Origin: Vibrio pelagius
Lineage (GTDB): Bacteria; Pseudomonadota; Gammaproteobacteria; Enterobacterales; Vibrionaceae
Reading direction: 5' to 3'
Assembly: GCF_024347575.1 (NCBI RefSeq)
Contig: NZ_AP025503.1
Span: 806,001-870,000, forward strand
DNA: 64,000 nt
The notes below the pieces were generated by a model. The model saw nothing but the letters and a program-made list of their open reading frames with translations. It ran no database searches and was not told the origin of the DNA. The position numbers and the translations under genes are program-made. The stretch's first letter is position 1. Each line of letters begins with the position of its first letter. Below are positions 9,865 to 20,336 of this stretch, piece after piece.

Positions 9865-11379
9865 CTAGCTTTTCTCTCTCAAACGCCAGCCAATGACTAA
9901 GCTCAATAGTACCCATACGTAGAGTGGCCACGTGCCAACAACGCGGTAAGGTGTTTGACCATCGGTAGAGATGAGCTCAGCCTTTAACACCGCTGTCTCG
10001 AACTGCGGTACTTGCTCAACGATTTTGCCTTTGTGGTCAGTTACCGCGGTCACACCGTTATTGGTAGAGCGAATAACTGGCTTACCAAGCTCTAGAGCAC
10101 GCATTTGCGCGATCTCCATGTGTTGCAGTGGGCCAATTGAGCGACCAAACCACGCGTCGTTGGAGAGCGTTAAAATGAAGTCAGTCTCTTCGGTCACGTT
10201 CTGACGAACTTGATCATTAAAGATGATTTCGTAACACAGCGCTGGCGCGAGGTGACGACCATTTGCCACGATGTTTGGCTGAATGAAATCACCGCGACTA
10301 AACGACGACATTGGCAAGTTGAAGAACGGTGCCAGTGGGCGCAAGATATCTTCAAACGGCACAAACTCACCAAACGGAAGTAGGTGGTGTTTGTGGTAGC
10401 GCTCACTTGGGTCGTAGCTGTACTCGCCGTATGGGTTTACCCCAAGCGAGAGAATGCTGTTGTAGTACTTCTTCTCTTCAGACTGATTAAGCACACCAGT
10501 GATGATTGAGCTGTTATTCATCTTGGCTGCGCTATCAAGGTTGCGCAGAAATGATGGAATTTCAACTTCAAAGGCTGGAATGGCGGCCTCTGGCCAGATG
10601 ATGATGTCTGCGCCCCAGTTATCGCGGCTCATGTCGGTGTATTTCATCATAGTAGGCCAGCGTTGGCTTGGTAACCATTTGGAGTCTTGGTCAACGTTGC
10701 CTTGAATGAGTACAACCGACGTGGTTTTGTCTGGATTCGGTGTCACCCAGTTGATGTTACGAATACCAAAGCCGGTACTCAATAAAACCACTGGAATCAA
10801 CCCGACACTCCACGCTCTATTAATCGCAGTGTAAGCCAGTGCGCTCGCGGAAACGATAACGGCTAAGGTAATCAGTTCCACACCACCAATCGGTGCAAAT
10901 GACCCAAGAGGAGACTCTATTTGGCTGTAGCCAAGCCATAGCCACGGGAAACCTGTCATAACCCAGCCGCGTAGCCAGTCTGTTACTAACCATAGGGCTG
11001 GTGCTGCAAGGAAAAAACGAGTGAGGTTATTGTTCGGGAAGAAGCGGTTGAGCGCCCATGCGAACAGACCCGTATAAACGGCGAGATATCCAATAAGCAA
11101 GCCCATTAGGAATAGGTTTGCGGCCAATGGCATGCCGCCGAAGCCGTCAATACTGACGTAAACCCAGCTGATCCCGGTAGCAAATTGACCAAAACCCCAA
11201 GCGTAGCCTGTCCACAGTGCACTTTGGGTACTTTGCTTGTGCAATAGGATTAACAGGATAGCTGGGCTAAGAATAGCGATAGGCCAGAAAGAGTAGGGAG
11301 CAAATGCAAGGGTTGTGATAGCGCCAACAAAAACGGCCGCAAGCGGCCGTAGTAGGCGATGAATAAATGGTTTAGTCAT
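9865..11379 (-). CDS. lnt: Apolipoprotein N-acyltransferase
   Basis: Last step of lipoprotein maturation: it adds the third acyl chain to the N-terminal Cys at the inner membrane. The 504-residue protein has about six to seven N-terminal membrane segments, then a nitrilase-like periplasmic domain. The triad is E264 ([12 protein letters not shown]), K330 ([12 protein letters not shown]) and C382 (PALCYEIIF), close to E. coli E267, K335 and C387. It follows corC by 32 bp. Confidence 0.97.
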   Translation of the reverse strand: MTKPFIHRLLRPLAAVFVGAITTLAFAPYSFWPIAILSPAILLILLHKQSTQSALWTGYAWGFGQFATGISWVYVSIDGFGGMPLAANLFLMGLLIGYLAVYTGLFAWALNRFFPNNNLTRFFLAAPALWLVTDWLRGWVMTGFPWLWLGYSQIESPLGSFAPIGGVELITLAVIVSASALAYTAINRAWSVGLIPVVLLSTGFGIRNINWVTPNPDKTTSVVLIQGNVDQDSKWLPSQRWPTMMKYTDMSRDNWGADIIIWPEAAIPAFEVEIPSFLRNLDSAAKMNNSSIITGVLNQSEEKKYYNSILSLGVNPYGEYSYDPSERYHKHHLLPFGEFVPFEDILRPLAPFFNLPMSSFSRGDFIQPNIVANGRHLAPALCYEIIFNDQVRQNVTEETDFILTLSNDAWFGRSIGPLQHMEIAQMRALELGKPVIRSTNNGVTAVTDHKGKIVEQVPQFETAVLKAELISTDGQTPYRVVGTWPLYVWVLLSLVIGWRLREKS

Positions 11380-11411
11380 CTAAATTATGTCATCTCTTCA
11401 GAGAGAAGTTG

Positions 11412-12302
11412 TTATTCTTCGATAGTTGGAAGAGGTTGCTCGTCTGGGATAGTTACCTGTAATTGAATCACACGGCGGTTATCTGCAGAGGTGACTTTGA
11501 AATGGTAGTTTTCAATTTCTACGATTTCGCCGCGAGTCGGCAGGTGCCCAAAGGCTGTCATTACCATACCACCAACAGTATCCACTTCGTCGTCACTAAA
11601 GCTGGTTCCAAATGTGTCATTGAACTCTTCAATAGTGGTCAAAGCTTTTACTGAGAAGGTATGCTTGCTCAGCTTACGAATGTCTAACTCTTCTTCATCG
11701 TCGAACTCGTCTTCAATTTCACCAACGATTTCTTCGAGGATATCTTCAATGGTTACGAGACCAGATACACCGCCAAACTCATCGACAACGATAGACATGT
11801 GGTAACGCTCTTCACGGAATTCCTTGAGTAGGCGGTCAACACGCTTACTTTCTGGAACAACAACCGCAGGACGAATCACTTGCTCAATGTCGAATGGGGC
11901 GCTGTCTGAGCCCAAATACTTAAGTAGGTCCTTCGCTAAAAGAATGCCCTCTACATGGTCTTTATCTTCACTGATCACTGGGTAGCGAGAGTGTTGAGCA
12001 TCAGTAATCAACGCAATCAATGTATCTAAGTCATCGGTGCGTTCAACTGTAACCATTTGAGAACGCGGCAGCATGATGTCACGCACGCGCATCTCAGAGA
12101 TTTCCATTACACCCTCAAGCATGTCGCGAGTGTCGTGGTCAATTAGGTCATTAATTTCAGAGTCGCGGATTACATCTACGAGCTCTTGGCGGTCTTTTAC
12201 CTCGCCTTGAAATAGTTGGCCTAGGCGTTCAAAGAAGGACTTTCTACTCGGACCTTCAGATTTTTTACTTCCCTCAGAAGTGGGGGGGTTACCTTCGTTC
12301 AT
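11412..12302 (-). CDS. corC: CorC/YbeX, CBS-domain protein of Mg/Co homeostasis
   Basis: Soluble protein with paired CBS domains (about residues 70-190) and a C-terminal CorC_HlyC transporter-associated domain (about 205-285). The signature [15 protein letters not shown] opens the first CBS unit, and [27 protein letters not shown] closes the second. The 296-residue length fits E. coli YbeX (292). In E. coli it is linked to Mg/Co efflux and to ribosome-related phenotypes shared with ybeY and ybeZ. There is a 120-bp gap to ybeY with nothing recognisable in it. Confidence 0.95.
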   Translation of the reverse strand: MNEGNPPTSEGSKKSEGPSRKSFFERLGQLFQGEVKDRQELVDVIRDSEINDLIDHDTRDMLEGVMEISEMRVRDIMLPRSQMVTVERTDDLDTLIALITDAQHSRYPVISEDKDHVEGILLAKDLLKYLGSDSAPFDIEQVIRPAVVVPESKRVDRLLKEFREERYHMSIVVDEFGGVSGLVTIEDILEEIVGEIEDEFDDEEELDIRKLSKHTFSVKALTTIEEFNDTFGTSFSDDEVDTVGGMVMTAFGHLPTRGEIVEIENYHFKVTSADNRRVIQLQVTIPDEQPLPTIEE

Positions 12303-12422
12303 GATTTCTCAAAAAATAACGCTATCAGAAGTGTGATAGCACACATAACAACTCAGATACCAATCGTGTTTCAGGGTTCATGGAGCTGCTGTTTCTCTGC
12401 AATCTATCTCTCTAGAATTCGT

Positions 12423-12884
12423 TTACTTTTCTAGGATGTAAGGGTCTTCGTACCCCATAGCTTGCATGATTTCTGTTTCGAGTGATTCCATCTCTTCAGC
12501 TTCATCATCTTCGATATGATCATAACCTAGCAGATGCAGACTGCCATGTACAACCATATGAGCCCAGTGTGCTAGCAGAGGCTTGTTTTGTTCTTCTGCT
12601 TCCTTTTCTACCACTTGGCGACAAATGATGAGATCACCTAAAAGATCGAGCTCAATACCCGGAGGCGCCTCGAACGGAAAAGACAGCACATTGGTTGGTT
12701 TGTCTTTTCCGCGATACTCATGATTCAGCTGGTGGCTCTCTTCCGTATCAACGATACGAATAGTCAATTCCGCATTCTCTTGGAATTGTGGAATTGTTTT
12801 GTCCAACCACTGCTGGATATCTTGTTCAGTCGGTAAGCCTTGTTCATCTTCGACTGCTAATTGCAGGTCTAGTTCAATAGACAT
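12423..12884 (-). CDS. ybeY: YbeY, rRNA-maturation endoribonuclease
   Basis: Metal-dependent RNase needed for 16S rRNA 3'-end maturation and ribosome quality control. The 153-residue product has the zinc motif [11 protein letters not shown] with three metal-binding histidines, and the [15 protein letters not shown] core strand region. It abuts ybeZ directly (stop and start adjacent at 12884/12885), which agrees with their functional partnership. Confidence 0.97.
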   Translation of the reverse strand: MSIELDLQLAVEDEQGLPTEQDIQQWLDKTIPQFQENAELTIRIVDTEESHQLNHEYRGKDKPTNVLSFPFEAPPGIELDLLGDLIICRQVVEKEAEEQNKPLLAHWAHMVVHGSLHLLGYDHIEDDEAEEMESLETEIMQAMGYEDPYILEK

Positions 12885-14006
12885 CTATTTATCACCTTGC
12901 TGCGCAACCACAGCGCTATCTTGTGTTGCTAATGGTTTCTCTGCTGGCTGTTGAGCTTCAAGCAGTTTGGCTTCACGCTCTTCACGCTTACGACGTTCAA
13001 ACTCTTTACGCTCTTTTTGGTCTTTCGCTTCCCATTTTTCATACGCGTTAACGATACGAGCAACAACTGGGTGACGAACCACGTCTTCAGACATGAAGAA
13101 GTTAAAGCTGATGTCATCGACTTCACTCAGCACTTCAGTTGCATGACGTAGGCCAGATTTCGCACCACGAGGTAAATCGATCTGGGTGATATCCCCCGTG
13201 ATTACTGCACGTGAGTTGAAGCCAATACGAGTCAGGAACATCTTCATTTGTTCAACCGTGGTGTTTTGGCTTTCGTCAAGAATGATGAAGGCATCGTTCA
13301 GAGTACGACCACGCATGTACGCAAGCGGTGCAACCTCAATCACGTTACGTTCAATCAGCTTCTCAACACGTTCAAAACCTAGCATCTCGAACAGTGCATC
13401 ATAAAGAGGGCGTAAATAAGGGTCGACTTTCTGGCTTAAGTCACCAGGAAGGAAACCGAGTTTCTCACCTGCTTCAACCGCAGGACGCGTTAATAGAATA
13501 CGACGGATCTCTTGGCGCTCAAGTGCATCTACGGCTGCTGCCACCGCTAGGTAAGTCTTACCAGTACCTGCAGGACCAATACCAAAGCTGATGTCATGAG
13601 TCACCATGTTCATTAGGTATTGCGCTTGGTTTGGCGTACGCGGCTTAATCACGCCTTTTTTGGTCTTGATGAACACTTCTTTGCCGTGCTCAATGCTTGA
13701 CTCAGTAGTTTGCTCTAGGACACCAGACTCTTTGATCGCCAAATGGATTTGCTCTGGCTCGATGTCTGGAATATTACCTTTCACCGGAGCAGATTCAACA
13801 TACAGACGTTTAACGATCTCAAGCGCGGCTGCCGCAGTGTGAGGCCTGCCGACGATAGTGAAAAAGTTGCTGCGGTAGTTGATCTCAACACCTAAACGGC
13901 GCTCAAGGTGTTTAATGTTGTCATCGAATGGCCCACATAGGCTTGCAAGGCGACGATTATCTGCTGGTTCTAGATTGATCTCTAGAGTAACGATTTTATT
14001 GCTCAA
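12885..14006 (-). CDS. ybeZ: YbeZ, PhoH-like ATPase
   Basis: PhoH-family NTPase that partners YbeY in RNA metabolism. The 373-residue protein has an N-terminal KH-like region, a Walker A motif GPAGTGKTYLA (about residues 143-153) and Walker B FIILDESQN. The last 60 residues are a charged Lys/Glu/Arg-rich tail (KDQKERKEFERRKREERE), probably a helix. It appears to lead the ybeZ-ybeY-corC-lnt operon. Confidence 0.95.
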   Translation of the reverse strand: MSNKIVTLEINLEPADNRRLASLCGPFDDNIKHLERRLGVEINYRSNFFTIVGRPHTAAAALEIVKRLYVESAPVKGNIPDIEPEQIHLAIKESGVLEQTTESSIEHGKEVFIKTKKGVIKPRTPNQAQYLMNMVTHDISFGIGPAGTGKTYLAVAAAVDALERQEIRRILLTRPAVEAGEKLGFLPGDLSQKVDPYLRPLYDALFEMLGFERVEKLIERNVIEVAPLAYMRGRTLNDAFIILDESQNTTVEQMKMFLTRIGFNSRAVITGDITQIDLPRGAKSGLRHATEVLSEVDDISFNFFMSEDVVRHPVVARIVNAYEKWEAKDQKERKEFERRKREEREAKLLEAQQPAEKPLATQDSAVVAQQGDK

Positions 14007-14044
14007 ATTAGCCTCTCATTTTGTGCCACCGACTCTTTTCAATC

Positions 14045-14081
14045 AAAAAAGAGCAAGAAGCCCGATTGAGACCGGGCTTCT
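14045..14081 (-). terminator. Rho-independent terminator of miaB
   Basis: Stem AGAAGCCCG with CGGGCTTCT and an 8-base loop (14056-14081). On the minus strand a run of six U follows a few bases after the stem (A-run 14045-14050). It separates miaB from the ybeZ operon. Confidence 0.75.
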
Positions 14082-14171
14082 AATGGCGATTTCCCTATTT
14101 CTAAGATGGTCACTTAGTTAGGTAATTTCAAGCTTTGCAGTTCAGCTTTGTGCTGAATCTAGATGTTTTGC

Positions 14172-15596
14172 TTATGGTGTAAATGTTGCTACACCTAGCT
14201 CGTCTTCACGTTTTGTTTTCGCCATCATCTGCGTTGGAGAGATGATAGTGCGTAGGTCCATGTCTTTTTCTGTACGAACCAGTTCACCACGTAGAGAGTT
14301 AGCGAATACGTCTGTGATCTTCACGTCAACGAATTGACCGATAAGGTCTGCGCTGCCTTCGAAGTTCACAACACGGTTGTTCTCAGTACGCGCGCGAAGC
14401 TCCATTAGGTTCTTCTTAGACGGACCTTCCACAAGAACGCGTTGTTCTGTATCAAGCATCAGACGCGAGTAACGCATTGCTTGAGAGTTCACCACTTGTT
14501 GTAGTTCGTATAGACGCTCTTTTTTCTCTTGCTCAGGCACGTCACATGGGTAATCTGCAGCAGGTGTACCTGGACGAGGGGAGAAGATAAAGCTGAAGCT
14601 CATATCGAAATCTACGTCTTTGATCAGTTTCATCGTTGCTTGGTGATCCATTGCGGTTTCACCTGGGAAGCCAACAATAAAGTCAGAACTGATTTGAATA
14701 TCAGGACGAGCTTTACGTAGCTTACGAATGATCGACTTGTACTCGATAGCTGTGTGAGGACGCTTCATCATGGTTAGGATGCGGTCACTACCACTTTGTA
14801 CTGGTAGGTGCAGGAAGCTCACAAGCTCTGGCGTATCTTCGTACACAGCGATGATATCGTCAGTAAACTCAAGTGGGTGACTCGTTGTGAAACGGATACG
14901 GTCGATACCATCGATAGAAGCGACAAGGCGAAGTAGTTCTGCGAATGAACAGATGTCACCTTCGTGCGTTGGACCGCGGTATGCGTTTACGTTTTGGCCT
15001 AGTAGGTTAACTTCACGTACACCTTGTTCAGCTAGCTGTGCGATTTCGAATAGCACGTCATCCATTGGACGGCTAACTTCTTCACCACGCGTGTAAGGTA
15101 CAACACAGTAAGTACAGTACTTAGAACAGCCTTCCATGATAGAAACGAAGGCGGTTGCACCTTCAGCGCGAGGCTCTGGTAGACGGTCGAATTTCTCGAT
15201 CTCTGGGAAAGAGATGTCCATTACTGGCGCTTCATCGCTTAGAGATTGTTTGATCATCTCTGGTAGGCGGTGCAGTGTTTGTGGGCCAAAGATTACGTCA
15301 ACATATGGTGCACGTTCACGGATGTGGTCGCCTTCTTGAGTCGCTACACAGCCACCCACACCGATCACAACACCGTCTTTTTTGTCTTTTAGCGTTTTCC
15401 AACGACCAAGCTGGTGGAATACTTTCTCTTGCGCTTTTTCGCGGATAGAACAGGTATTCAGTAGTAGTACATCTGCTTCCTCAGGTACTTCTGTTAGCTC
15501 ATAGCCATTTGCGGCATTTAGCAGGTCAGCCATTTTTGATGAATCGTATTCATTCATCTGGCAGCCCCAAGTTTTAATTAGCAGTTTCTTACTCAT
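14172..15596 (-). CDS. miaB: MiaB, tRNA-2-methylthio-N6-isopentenyladenosine synthase
   Basis: Radical-SAM enzyme that methylthiolates i6A37 in tRNAs reading UNN codons. The 474-residue protein has an N-terminal UPF0004 domain with cluster ligands C12, C49 and C83. The radical-SAM motif is C157-x3-C161-x2-C164 (CSKYCTYC), and a TRAM domain lies at the C terminus. All three auxiliary and all three SAM cysteines are present. It is divergent from ubiF as in E. coli. Confidence 0.98.
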   Translation of the reverse strand: MSKKLLIKTWGCQMNEYDSSKMADLLNAANGYELTEVPEEADVLLLNTCSIREKAQEKVFHQLGRWKTLKDKKDGVVIGVGGCVATQEGDHIRERAPYVDVIFGPQTLHRLPEMIKQSLSDEAPVMDISFPEIEKFDRLPEPRAEGATAFVSIMEGCSKYCTYCVVPYTRGEEVSRPMDDVLFEIAQLAEQGVREVNLLGQNVNAYRGPTHEGDICSFAELLRLVASIDGIDRIRFTTSHPLEFTDDIIAVYEDTPELVSFLHLPVQSGSDRILTMMKRPHTAIEYKSIIRKLRKARPDIQISSDFIVGFPGETAMDHQATMKLIKDVDFDMSFSFIFSPRPGTPAADYPCDVPEQEKKERLYELQQVVNSQAMRYSRLMLDTEQRVLVEGPSKKNLMELRARTENNRVVNFEGSADLIGQFVDVKITDVFANSLRGELVRTEKDMDLRTIISPTQMMAKTKREDELGVATFTP

Positions 15597-15931
15597 GTTT
15601 TGTTCGCTCGATCGTTAGTTTAATTTAAGGGAGCAAATCGCCCAGTGTTAATCCGCGGTTATGGTCTCTATTATAGCTTCTAAATATGGCTAAAATAGCG
15701 CTACCCTAACAGCAAGCGGCGTATTGTACTGGTTTCAAAACCGACTGACTAGTGGTCTAGCAAAATCTCTTATGTAGTGGTTTTTATTCTCGTTAAGATT
15801 GTTAGTTATTTCGAGAAACACTATACACAGCAAGGGATTGTCCATTTTGAGATTAAGGTTTTTGGTTACAAGTAAGTTGTGAAAACGTACAATCAAAAAC
15901 AGTCATTGAATCAAACTGATAAGTACAAAAT
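15597..15931. other. Divergent intergenic region miaB / ubiF
   Basis: 335 bp, AT-rich, which must hold the promoters of both miaB (minus) and ubiF (plus). I see no clear sigma-70 pair, hairpin, repeat or small gene that I would defend. Confidence 0.6.
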
Positions 15932-17107
15932 ATGAACAGTTACGATATTGTGGTAGTCGGCGGTGGTATGGTTGGTGCAGCAACCGCTATCGGATTTGCG
16001 CAGCAAGGTATGCGTGTCGCGGTGATCGAGGGCTTTGCCCCGCAAGCCTTCGAAAAGACACAACCTATGGACATTCGTGTCTCTGCGATTTCTCAAGCCT
16101 CTGTGGATCTGCTGGATTCGCTAGGTGCTTGGGATGCAATCGAGAATATGCGAGTTTGCACGTATAAACGCTTAGAGACTTGGGAACATCCAGAGTGCCG
16201 TACGCGATTTGACGCTGCATCTTTAGAGTTACCTCGACTGGGCTATATCGTCGAAAACCGCCTTATCCAACTTGGGTTGTGGGCGCAATTTGAACGTTAT
16301 GACAATATTGAACTGCTATGCCCAGAAAAGCTCGATACCATTGAATTTGGTGAAACGAACATTGTGGTGTTGCAGTCGGGCTTGCGTCTATCAACTAAAT
16401 GGGTTGTTGGTGCAGACGGCGCGAATTCGGCTGTTCGTCAGCAAGCGGGAATTGGTATCACGGCTTGGGATTACCGCCAACACTGTATGCTGATCAATGT
16501 CGAGACGGAACTTCCTCAGCAAGACATTACTTGGCAGCAATTTCTACCAAGTGGCCCTCGTTCTTTTTTACCTTTGGCGTCGCTTAATGAAGAGGGTAAG
16601 GAAGTGGGGCAAGGCTCTTTGGTTTGGTACGACAAGCCGTCACGTATTAAGCAATTGTCAGCAATGAGTCCAGAGAAGCTGCGTGCAGAAGTGTTAAGTC
16701 ACTTCCCTGCGGAGCTGGGTGATATCAAAGTGCTTCAATCGGGCTCTTTCCCTCTGACTCGCCGACATGCTCAGCGTTACGCTCAAAACAACTGTATCTT
16801 GGTCGGAGATTCTGCACACACCATCAACCCTCTGGCTGGGCAAGGGGTGAACCTAGGCTTCAAAGACGTGGCAGCTCTTATTAAACTGACTAAAGATCAA
16901 GGCGAGTTAACTGACTCTGTCGCAAGAAGCTACGAGGTTAAAAGAAGAGGGGATAACCTCATCATGCAGAGTGGCATGGACTTCTTCTACAAAACGTTTA
17001 GTAATGATCTTGGCCCACTTAAATTTGTTCGCAATGCAGCATTAAAGCTTGCAGAGAATTCAGGACCAATTAAAAACCAAGTATTGAAGTATGCTTTGGG
17101 GCTGTAG
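15932..17107 (+). CDS. ubiF: UbiF-type FAD monooxygenase of ubiquinone synthesis
   Basis: Hydroxylates 2-octaprenyl-3-methyl-6-methoxy-1,4-benzoquinol at C6, the last hydroxylation in ubiquinone synthesis. The 391-residue protein has an N-terminal FAD-binding GxGxxG (VVGGGMVGAATAIGFAQQG), the mid-chain GADGANSAVR motif and the C-terminal GDSAHTINPLAGQGVNLGF motif. UbiH and UbiI are close paralogues. The assignment to UbiF rests mainly on its position beside miaB and a tRNA operon, as in E. coli. Confidence 0.88.
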   Translation: MNSYDIVVVGGGMVGAATAIGFAQQGMRVAVIEGFAPQAFEKTQPMDIRVSAISQASVDLLDSLGAWDAIENMRVCTYKRLETWEHPECRTRFDAASLELPRLGYIVENRLIQLGLWAQFERYDNIELLCPEKLDTIEFGETNIVVLQSGLRLSTKWVVGADGANSAVRQQAGIGITAWDYRQHCMLINVETELPQQDITWQQFLPSGPRSFLPLASLNEEGKEVGQGSLVWYDKPSRIKQLSAMSPEKLRAEVLSHFPAELGDIKVLQSGSFPLTRRHAQRYAQNNCILVGDSAHTINPLAGQGVNLGFKDVAALIKLTKDQGELTDSVARSYEVKRRGDNLIMQSGMDFFYKTFSNDLGPLKFVRNAALKLAENSGPIKNQVLKYALGL

Positions 17108-17134
17108 TTGATAGTCTCGTACAGCTAAAGAAGT

Positions 17135-17161
17135 AAAGGAGAGCCAATGCTCTCCTTTTTT
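17135..17161 (+). terminator. Rho-independent terminator of ubiF
   Basis: Perfect 10-bp stem AAAGGAGAGC / GCTCTCCTTT with loop CAAT, followed by a T-run on the plus strand, 28 bp past the ubiF stop. Confidence 0.88.
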
Positions 17162-17175
17162 GTATCCACTACTTA

Positions 17176-18222
17176 CTATACTTGCTGTGTGACACAAACT
17201 GGTGAACCCACTTCTAAAGAGTGACCGCTGTAGGTTAAAGAGCCGTCTAGTTTATTGCGTTTGAAAGTGGTCAGATTGTTGGAGTGTTGATTTGCAGCGA
17301 CTAGCCACTCTCCATCATCAGTAATATGAAAATCACGAGGGAAGCTGCCTTCAGTACGATAGCTATCCACAAAAATCGGCTTTTGATTCACTGGGTCGAG
17401 TTTAAAGTGACTGATCCTTGATTGGTGTCGGCAAGAGACATAAAGATGCTGCTCATCTGGCGATAGCTTGATTGCAGCGGCCGCTTCTCCTTTTTCTGAA
17501 TTAGGGAGCGCATCCATCTCATCAACAATATGCCAACGTCCAACGGCCTTCTCTAGCATTAGAATCGTTTCAGATAGCTCACATACCACATAGGCTTTAT
17601 CTTCAGCCTTACTGAAAACCATATGACGAGGCCCATTGCCTGCAGGAACTTGAATAGATTGTACAGGCTCTTCTAAAAACTCCTCTTGCTCCTCATCGAA
17701 GCAGTAGAAGTTGATGCGATCGGCGCCAAGATCAACGGTCACAAACTGTGGCGAGTGCGTTAAAAACAGCGACTGATGGGCATGTGGCCCTGTTTGTCTA
17801 TCTTGGTTGGGCCCTGAACCTGACATTTTTAGTGTTTTTATTCGCTTATCGATGTTGCCATTGATACCCAAACTAAAAATATCGAATGTGCCAGAAGAGT
17901 ACTGGGAAGTGATGGCAAACTTATGGTTAGGATCTATCGAGATGTGACATGGGTGATCCCCCAATATGAACTCGGAGTTAGATAGGACTTTTGAACCTGT
18001 CTCTGAAATATGAAATAGCTGAGGTTGCGACTGTTGGTCGATTTCAGATGCGGTATAGATGCCCAGCTTTGTAGAGACAACAAAAGAGGGGTTAATGCAC
18101 TTTGCGATCAGTTGTGGAGGGTTCAGCTTACCTGTTTCTAGATCAAACTGAGTTTGATACACACCTTGGCTTCCATTTGGATCTTCTGTGTAGCAACCGA
18201 TGGTTAAAGGGAGAGTTCTCAT
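17176..18222 (-). CDS. Lactonase-family beta-propeller protein (6-phosphogluconolactonase-like)
   Basis: The 348-residue product belongs to the YbhE/Pgl beta-propeller lactonase family. Typical repeats are seen as GPHAHQSLF, VTVDLGADRINFYCF, GNGPRHMVFS, KLSPDEQHLYVSCR and GSFPRDFHITDDGEWLVAANQ. No signal peptide is evident. E. coli Pgl (331 residues) hydrolyses 6-phosphogluconolactone in the pentose phosphate pathway. Family members also act on other lactones or have unknown roles, and Vibrio often has a separate DevB-type enzyme, so the substrate is uncertain. It stands alone, convergent with ubiF. Confidence 0.8.
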   Translation of the reverse strand: MRTLPLTIGCYTEDPNGSQGVYQTQFDLETGKLNPPQLIAKCINPSFVVSTKLGIYTASEIDQQSQPQLFHISETGSKVLSNSEFILGDHPCHISIDPNHKFAITSQYSSGTFDIFSLGINGNIDKRIKTLKMSGSGPNQDRQTGPHAHQSLFLTHSPQFVTVDLGADRINFYCFDEEQEEFLEEPVQSIQVPAGNGPRHMVFSKAEDKAYVVCELSETILMLEKAVGRWHIVDEMDALPNSEKGEAAAAIKLSPDEQHLYVSCRHQSRISHFKLDPVNQKPIFVDSYRTEGSFPRDFHITDDGEWLVAANQHSNNLTTFKRNKLDGSLTYSGHSLEVGSPVCVTQQV

Positions 18223-18345
18223 AGCGCTGTCATACTCAATGTGAAAGTGGAGTCGACATTGTCTTATAAAAAGGTAACTAAGTGCTGAATCTAGGGGAAA
18301 TACTTGGTGATGTGGTTAGCAGATTTGTATATTTCAGATAAAAGA

Positions 18346-18369
18346 AAACCCAGCTAAAAAGCTGGGTTT
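18346..18369 (-). terminator. Rho-independent terminator of the 20-gene tRNA array
   Basis: Stem AAACCCAGCT / AGCTGGGTTT with a short A-rich loop (U-rich on the minus strand). On the minus strand it is followed by TTCTTTT. It lies 7 bp past the last tRNA. Confidence 0.85.
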
Positions 18370-18376
18370 CTAATAA

Positions 18377-18461
18377 TGGTGCGGAAGGAGAGACTTGAAC
18401 TCTCACACCTTGCGGCGCCAGAACCTAAATCTGGTGCGTCTACCAATTCCGCCACTTCCGC
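18377..18461 (-). tRNA. tRNA-Leu (TAG), last gene of array
   Basis: 85 nt including encoded CCA. Acceptor GCGGAAG pairs with CTTCCGC; anticodon loop TTTAGGT gives TAG (reads CUN); class II variable arm closed by a GCAA tetraloop. Confidence 0.98.
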
Positions 18462-18564
18462 ATCAATTCTTTTGGCCATACCGATGATTGGTAAAATCAG
18501 TATCACGTTGTATTTGATTGTTTTACGTGTCAATCACACACTCTTCGTTTCCGAAGAAGAATAA

Positions 18565-18649
18565 TGGTGCGGTCGGAGAGACTTGAACTCTCACACCTCT
18601 CGGCGCCAGAACCTAAATCTGGTGCGTCTACCAATTCCGCCACGACCGC
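18565..18649 (-). tRNA. tRNA-Leu (TAG), variant form
   Basis: 85 nt with CCA. It has the same anticodon as the other nine Leu genes but a different acceptor (GCGGTCG paired with CGACCGC) and a GAGA variable-arm loop. Only the gene at 20442 shares this form. Confidence 0.98.
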
Positions 18650-18720
18650 AACAATTCTGTAGTCATACCGATAATTAGTAAAATCAGTATCACGTTGTAT
18701 TTTTCATTCTAATGAAAGAA

Positions 18721-18797
18721 TGGTGGCTACTGCGGGATTTGAACCTGCGACCCCATCATTATGAGTGATGTGCTCTAACCAACTGAGCTAAGTAGCC
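18721..18797 (-). tRNA. tRNA-Met (CAT), elongator
   Basis: 77 nt with CCA. Anticodon loop CTCATAA gives CAT. The body resembles E. coli elongator metT: 5' G1 paired in a GGCTACT acceptor, without the initiator mismatch. Confidence 0.97.
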
Positions 18798-18842
18798 AAC
18801 TTGTTTCTCTTTCGAGATCTCTTTGTTTCCAAAGAAGAATAA

Positions 18843-18927
18843 TGGTGCGGAAGGAGAGACTTGAACTCTCACACCTTGCGGCGCCAGAACCTAAATCTGG
18901 TGCGTCTACCAATTCCGCCACTTCCGC
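18843..18927 (-). tRNA. tRNA-Leu (TAG)
   Basis: 85 nt with CCA, common GCGGAAG acceptor form with a GCAA variable-arm loop. It opens a Leu-Gln unit repeated every 265 bp. Confidence 0.98.
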
Positions 18928-18979
18928 ATCAATTTGTAGTTAAGGAGATGATTGGTGAATCTCAATAACGTTGTATTAG

Positions 18980-19054
18980 TGGCTGGGCTACCTGGATTCG
19001 AACCAGGGAATGCCGGCATCAAAAGCCGGTGCCTTACCGCTTGGCGATAGCCCA
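18980..19054 (-). tRNA. tRNA-Gln (TTG)
   Basis: 75 nt with CCA. Anticodon loop TTTTGAT gives TTG; acceptor TGGGCTA pairs with TAGCCCA. Close to E. coli tRNA-Gln(UUG). Confidence 0.98.
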
Positions 19055-19107
19055 ACTGGATTGTTTCATGTGTCAATCACACGCTCTTCGTTTCCGAAGA
19101 AGAATAA

Positions 19108-19192
19108 TGGTGCGGAAGGAGAGACTTGAACTCTCACACCTTGCGGCGCCAGAACCTAAATCTGGTGCGTCTACCAATTCCGCCACTTCCGC
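19108..19192 (-). tRNA. tRNA-Leu (TAG)
   Basis: 85 nt with CCA, common form, same sequence as the gene at 18843 exactly 265 bp away. Confidence 0.98.
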
Positions 19193-19244
19193 ATCAATTT
19201 GTAGTTAAGGAGATGATTGGTGAATCTCAATAACATTGTATTAG

Positions 19245-19319
19245 TGGCTGGGCTACCTGGATTCGAACCAGGGAATGCCGGCATCAAAAGCCGGTGCCTT
19301 ACCGCTTGGCGATAGCCCA
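19245..19319 (-). tRNA. tRNA-Gln (TTG)
   Basis: 75 nt with CCA, same sequence as the gene at 18980. The spacer next to it differs by single bases (AACATTG for AACGTTG). Confidence 0.98.
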
Positions 19320-19372
19320 ACTGGATTGTTTCATGTGTCAATCACACACACTTCGTTTCCGAAGAAGAATAA

Positions 19373-19457
19373 TGGTGCGGAAGGAGAGACTTGAACTCTC
19401 ACACCTTGCGGCGCCAGAACCTAAATCTGGTGCGTCTACCAATTCCGCCACTTCCGC
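19373..19457 (-). tRNA. tRNA-Leu (TAG)
   Basis: 85 nt with CCA, common GCGGAAG/GCAA form. Confidence 0.98.
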
Positions 19458-19548
19458 ATCGCTAATTTATTCTCTCAGCAAAGAGTGTAGTCATACCGAT
19501 AATTGGTAAAATCAGTATCACGTTGTATTTTTCATTCTAATGAAAGAA

Positions 19549-19625
19549 TGGTGGCTACTGCGGGATTTGAACCTGCGACCCCATCATTATGAGTGATGTG
19601 CTCTAACCAACTGAGCTAAGTAGCC
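19549..19625 (-). tRNA. tRNA-Met (CAT), elongator
   Basis: 77 nt with CCA, same sequence as the gene at 18721. The ~60 bp on its low-coordinate side also match those beside 18721, showing a segmental copy about 828 bp long. Confidence 0.97.
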
Positions 19626-19668
19626 AATCTTTCTCTTTCGAGATCTCTTTGTTTCCAAAGAAGAATAA

Positions 19669-19753
19669 TGGTGCGGAAGGAGAGACTTGAACTCTCACAC
19701 CTTGCGGCGCCAGAACCTAAATCTGGTGCGTCTACCAATTCCGCCACTTCCGC
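19669..19753 (-). tRNA. tRNA-Leu (TAG)
   Basis: 85 nt with CCA, common GCGGAAG/GCAA form. Confidence 0.98.
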
Positions 19754-19806
19754 ATCAATTTTTTAGTTAGAGAGATGATTGGTGAATCTCAATAACGTTG
19801 TATTAG

Positions 19807-19881
19807 TGGCTGGGCTACCTGGATTCGAACCAGGGAATGCCGGCATCAAAAGCCGGTGCCTTACCGCTTGGCGATAGCCCA
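19807..19881 (-). tRNA. tRNA-Gln (TTG)
   Basis: 75 nt with CCA, same sequence as the other Gln genes of the array. Confidence 0.98.
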
Positions 19882-19934
19882 ACTGGATTGTTTCATGTGT
19901 CAATCACACGCTCTTCGTTTCCGAAGAAGAATAA

Positions 19935-20019
19935 TGGTGCGGAAGGAGAGACTTGAACTCTCACACCTTGCGGCGCCAGAACCTAAATCTGGTGCGTCTA
20001 CCAATTCCGCCACTTCCGC
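19935..20019 (-). tRNA. tRNA-Leu (TAG)
   Basis: 85 nt with CCA, common GCGGAAG/GCAA form. Confidence 0.98.
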
Positions 20020-20071
20020 ATCAATTTGTAGTTAAGGAGATGATTGGTGAATCTCAATAACGTTGTATTAG

Positions 20072-20146
20072 TGGCTGGGCTACCTGGATTCGAACCAGGG
20101 AATGCCGGCATCAAAAGCCGGTGCCTTACCGCTTGGCGATAGCCCA
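20072..20146 (-). tRNA. tRNA-Gln (TTG)
   Basis: 75 nt with CCA, same sequence as the other Gln genes of the array. Confidence 0.98.
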
Positions 20147-20199
20147 ACTGGATTGTTTCATGTGTCAATCACACGCTCTTCGTTTCCGAAGAAGAATAA

Positions 20200-20284
20200 T
20201 GGTGCGGAAGGAGAGACTTGAACTCTCACACCTTACGGCGCCAGAACCTAAATCTGGTGCGTCTACCAATTCCGCCACTTCCGC
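20200..20284 (-). tRNA. tRNA-Leu (TAG), single-base variant
   Basis: 85 nt with CCA. Common acceptor form, but the variable-arm loop reads GTAA instead of GCAA. This is the only copy with that change, and the loop stays a GNRA tetraloop. Confidence 0.98.
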
Positions 20285-20336
20285 ATCAATTTGTAGTTAA
20301 GGAGATGATTGGTGAATCTCAATAACGTTGTATTAG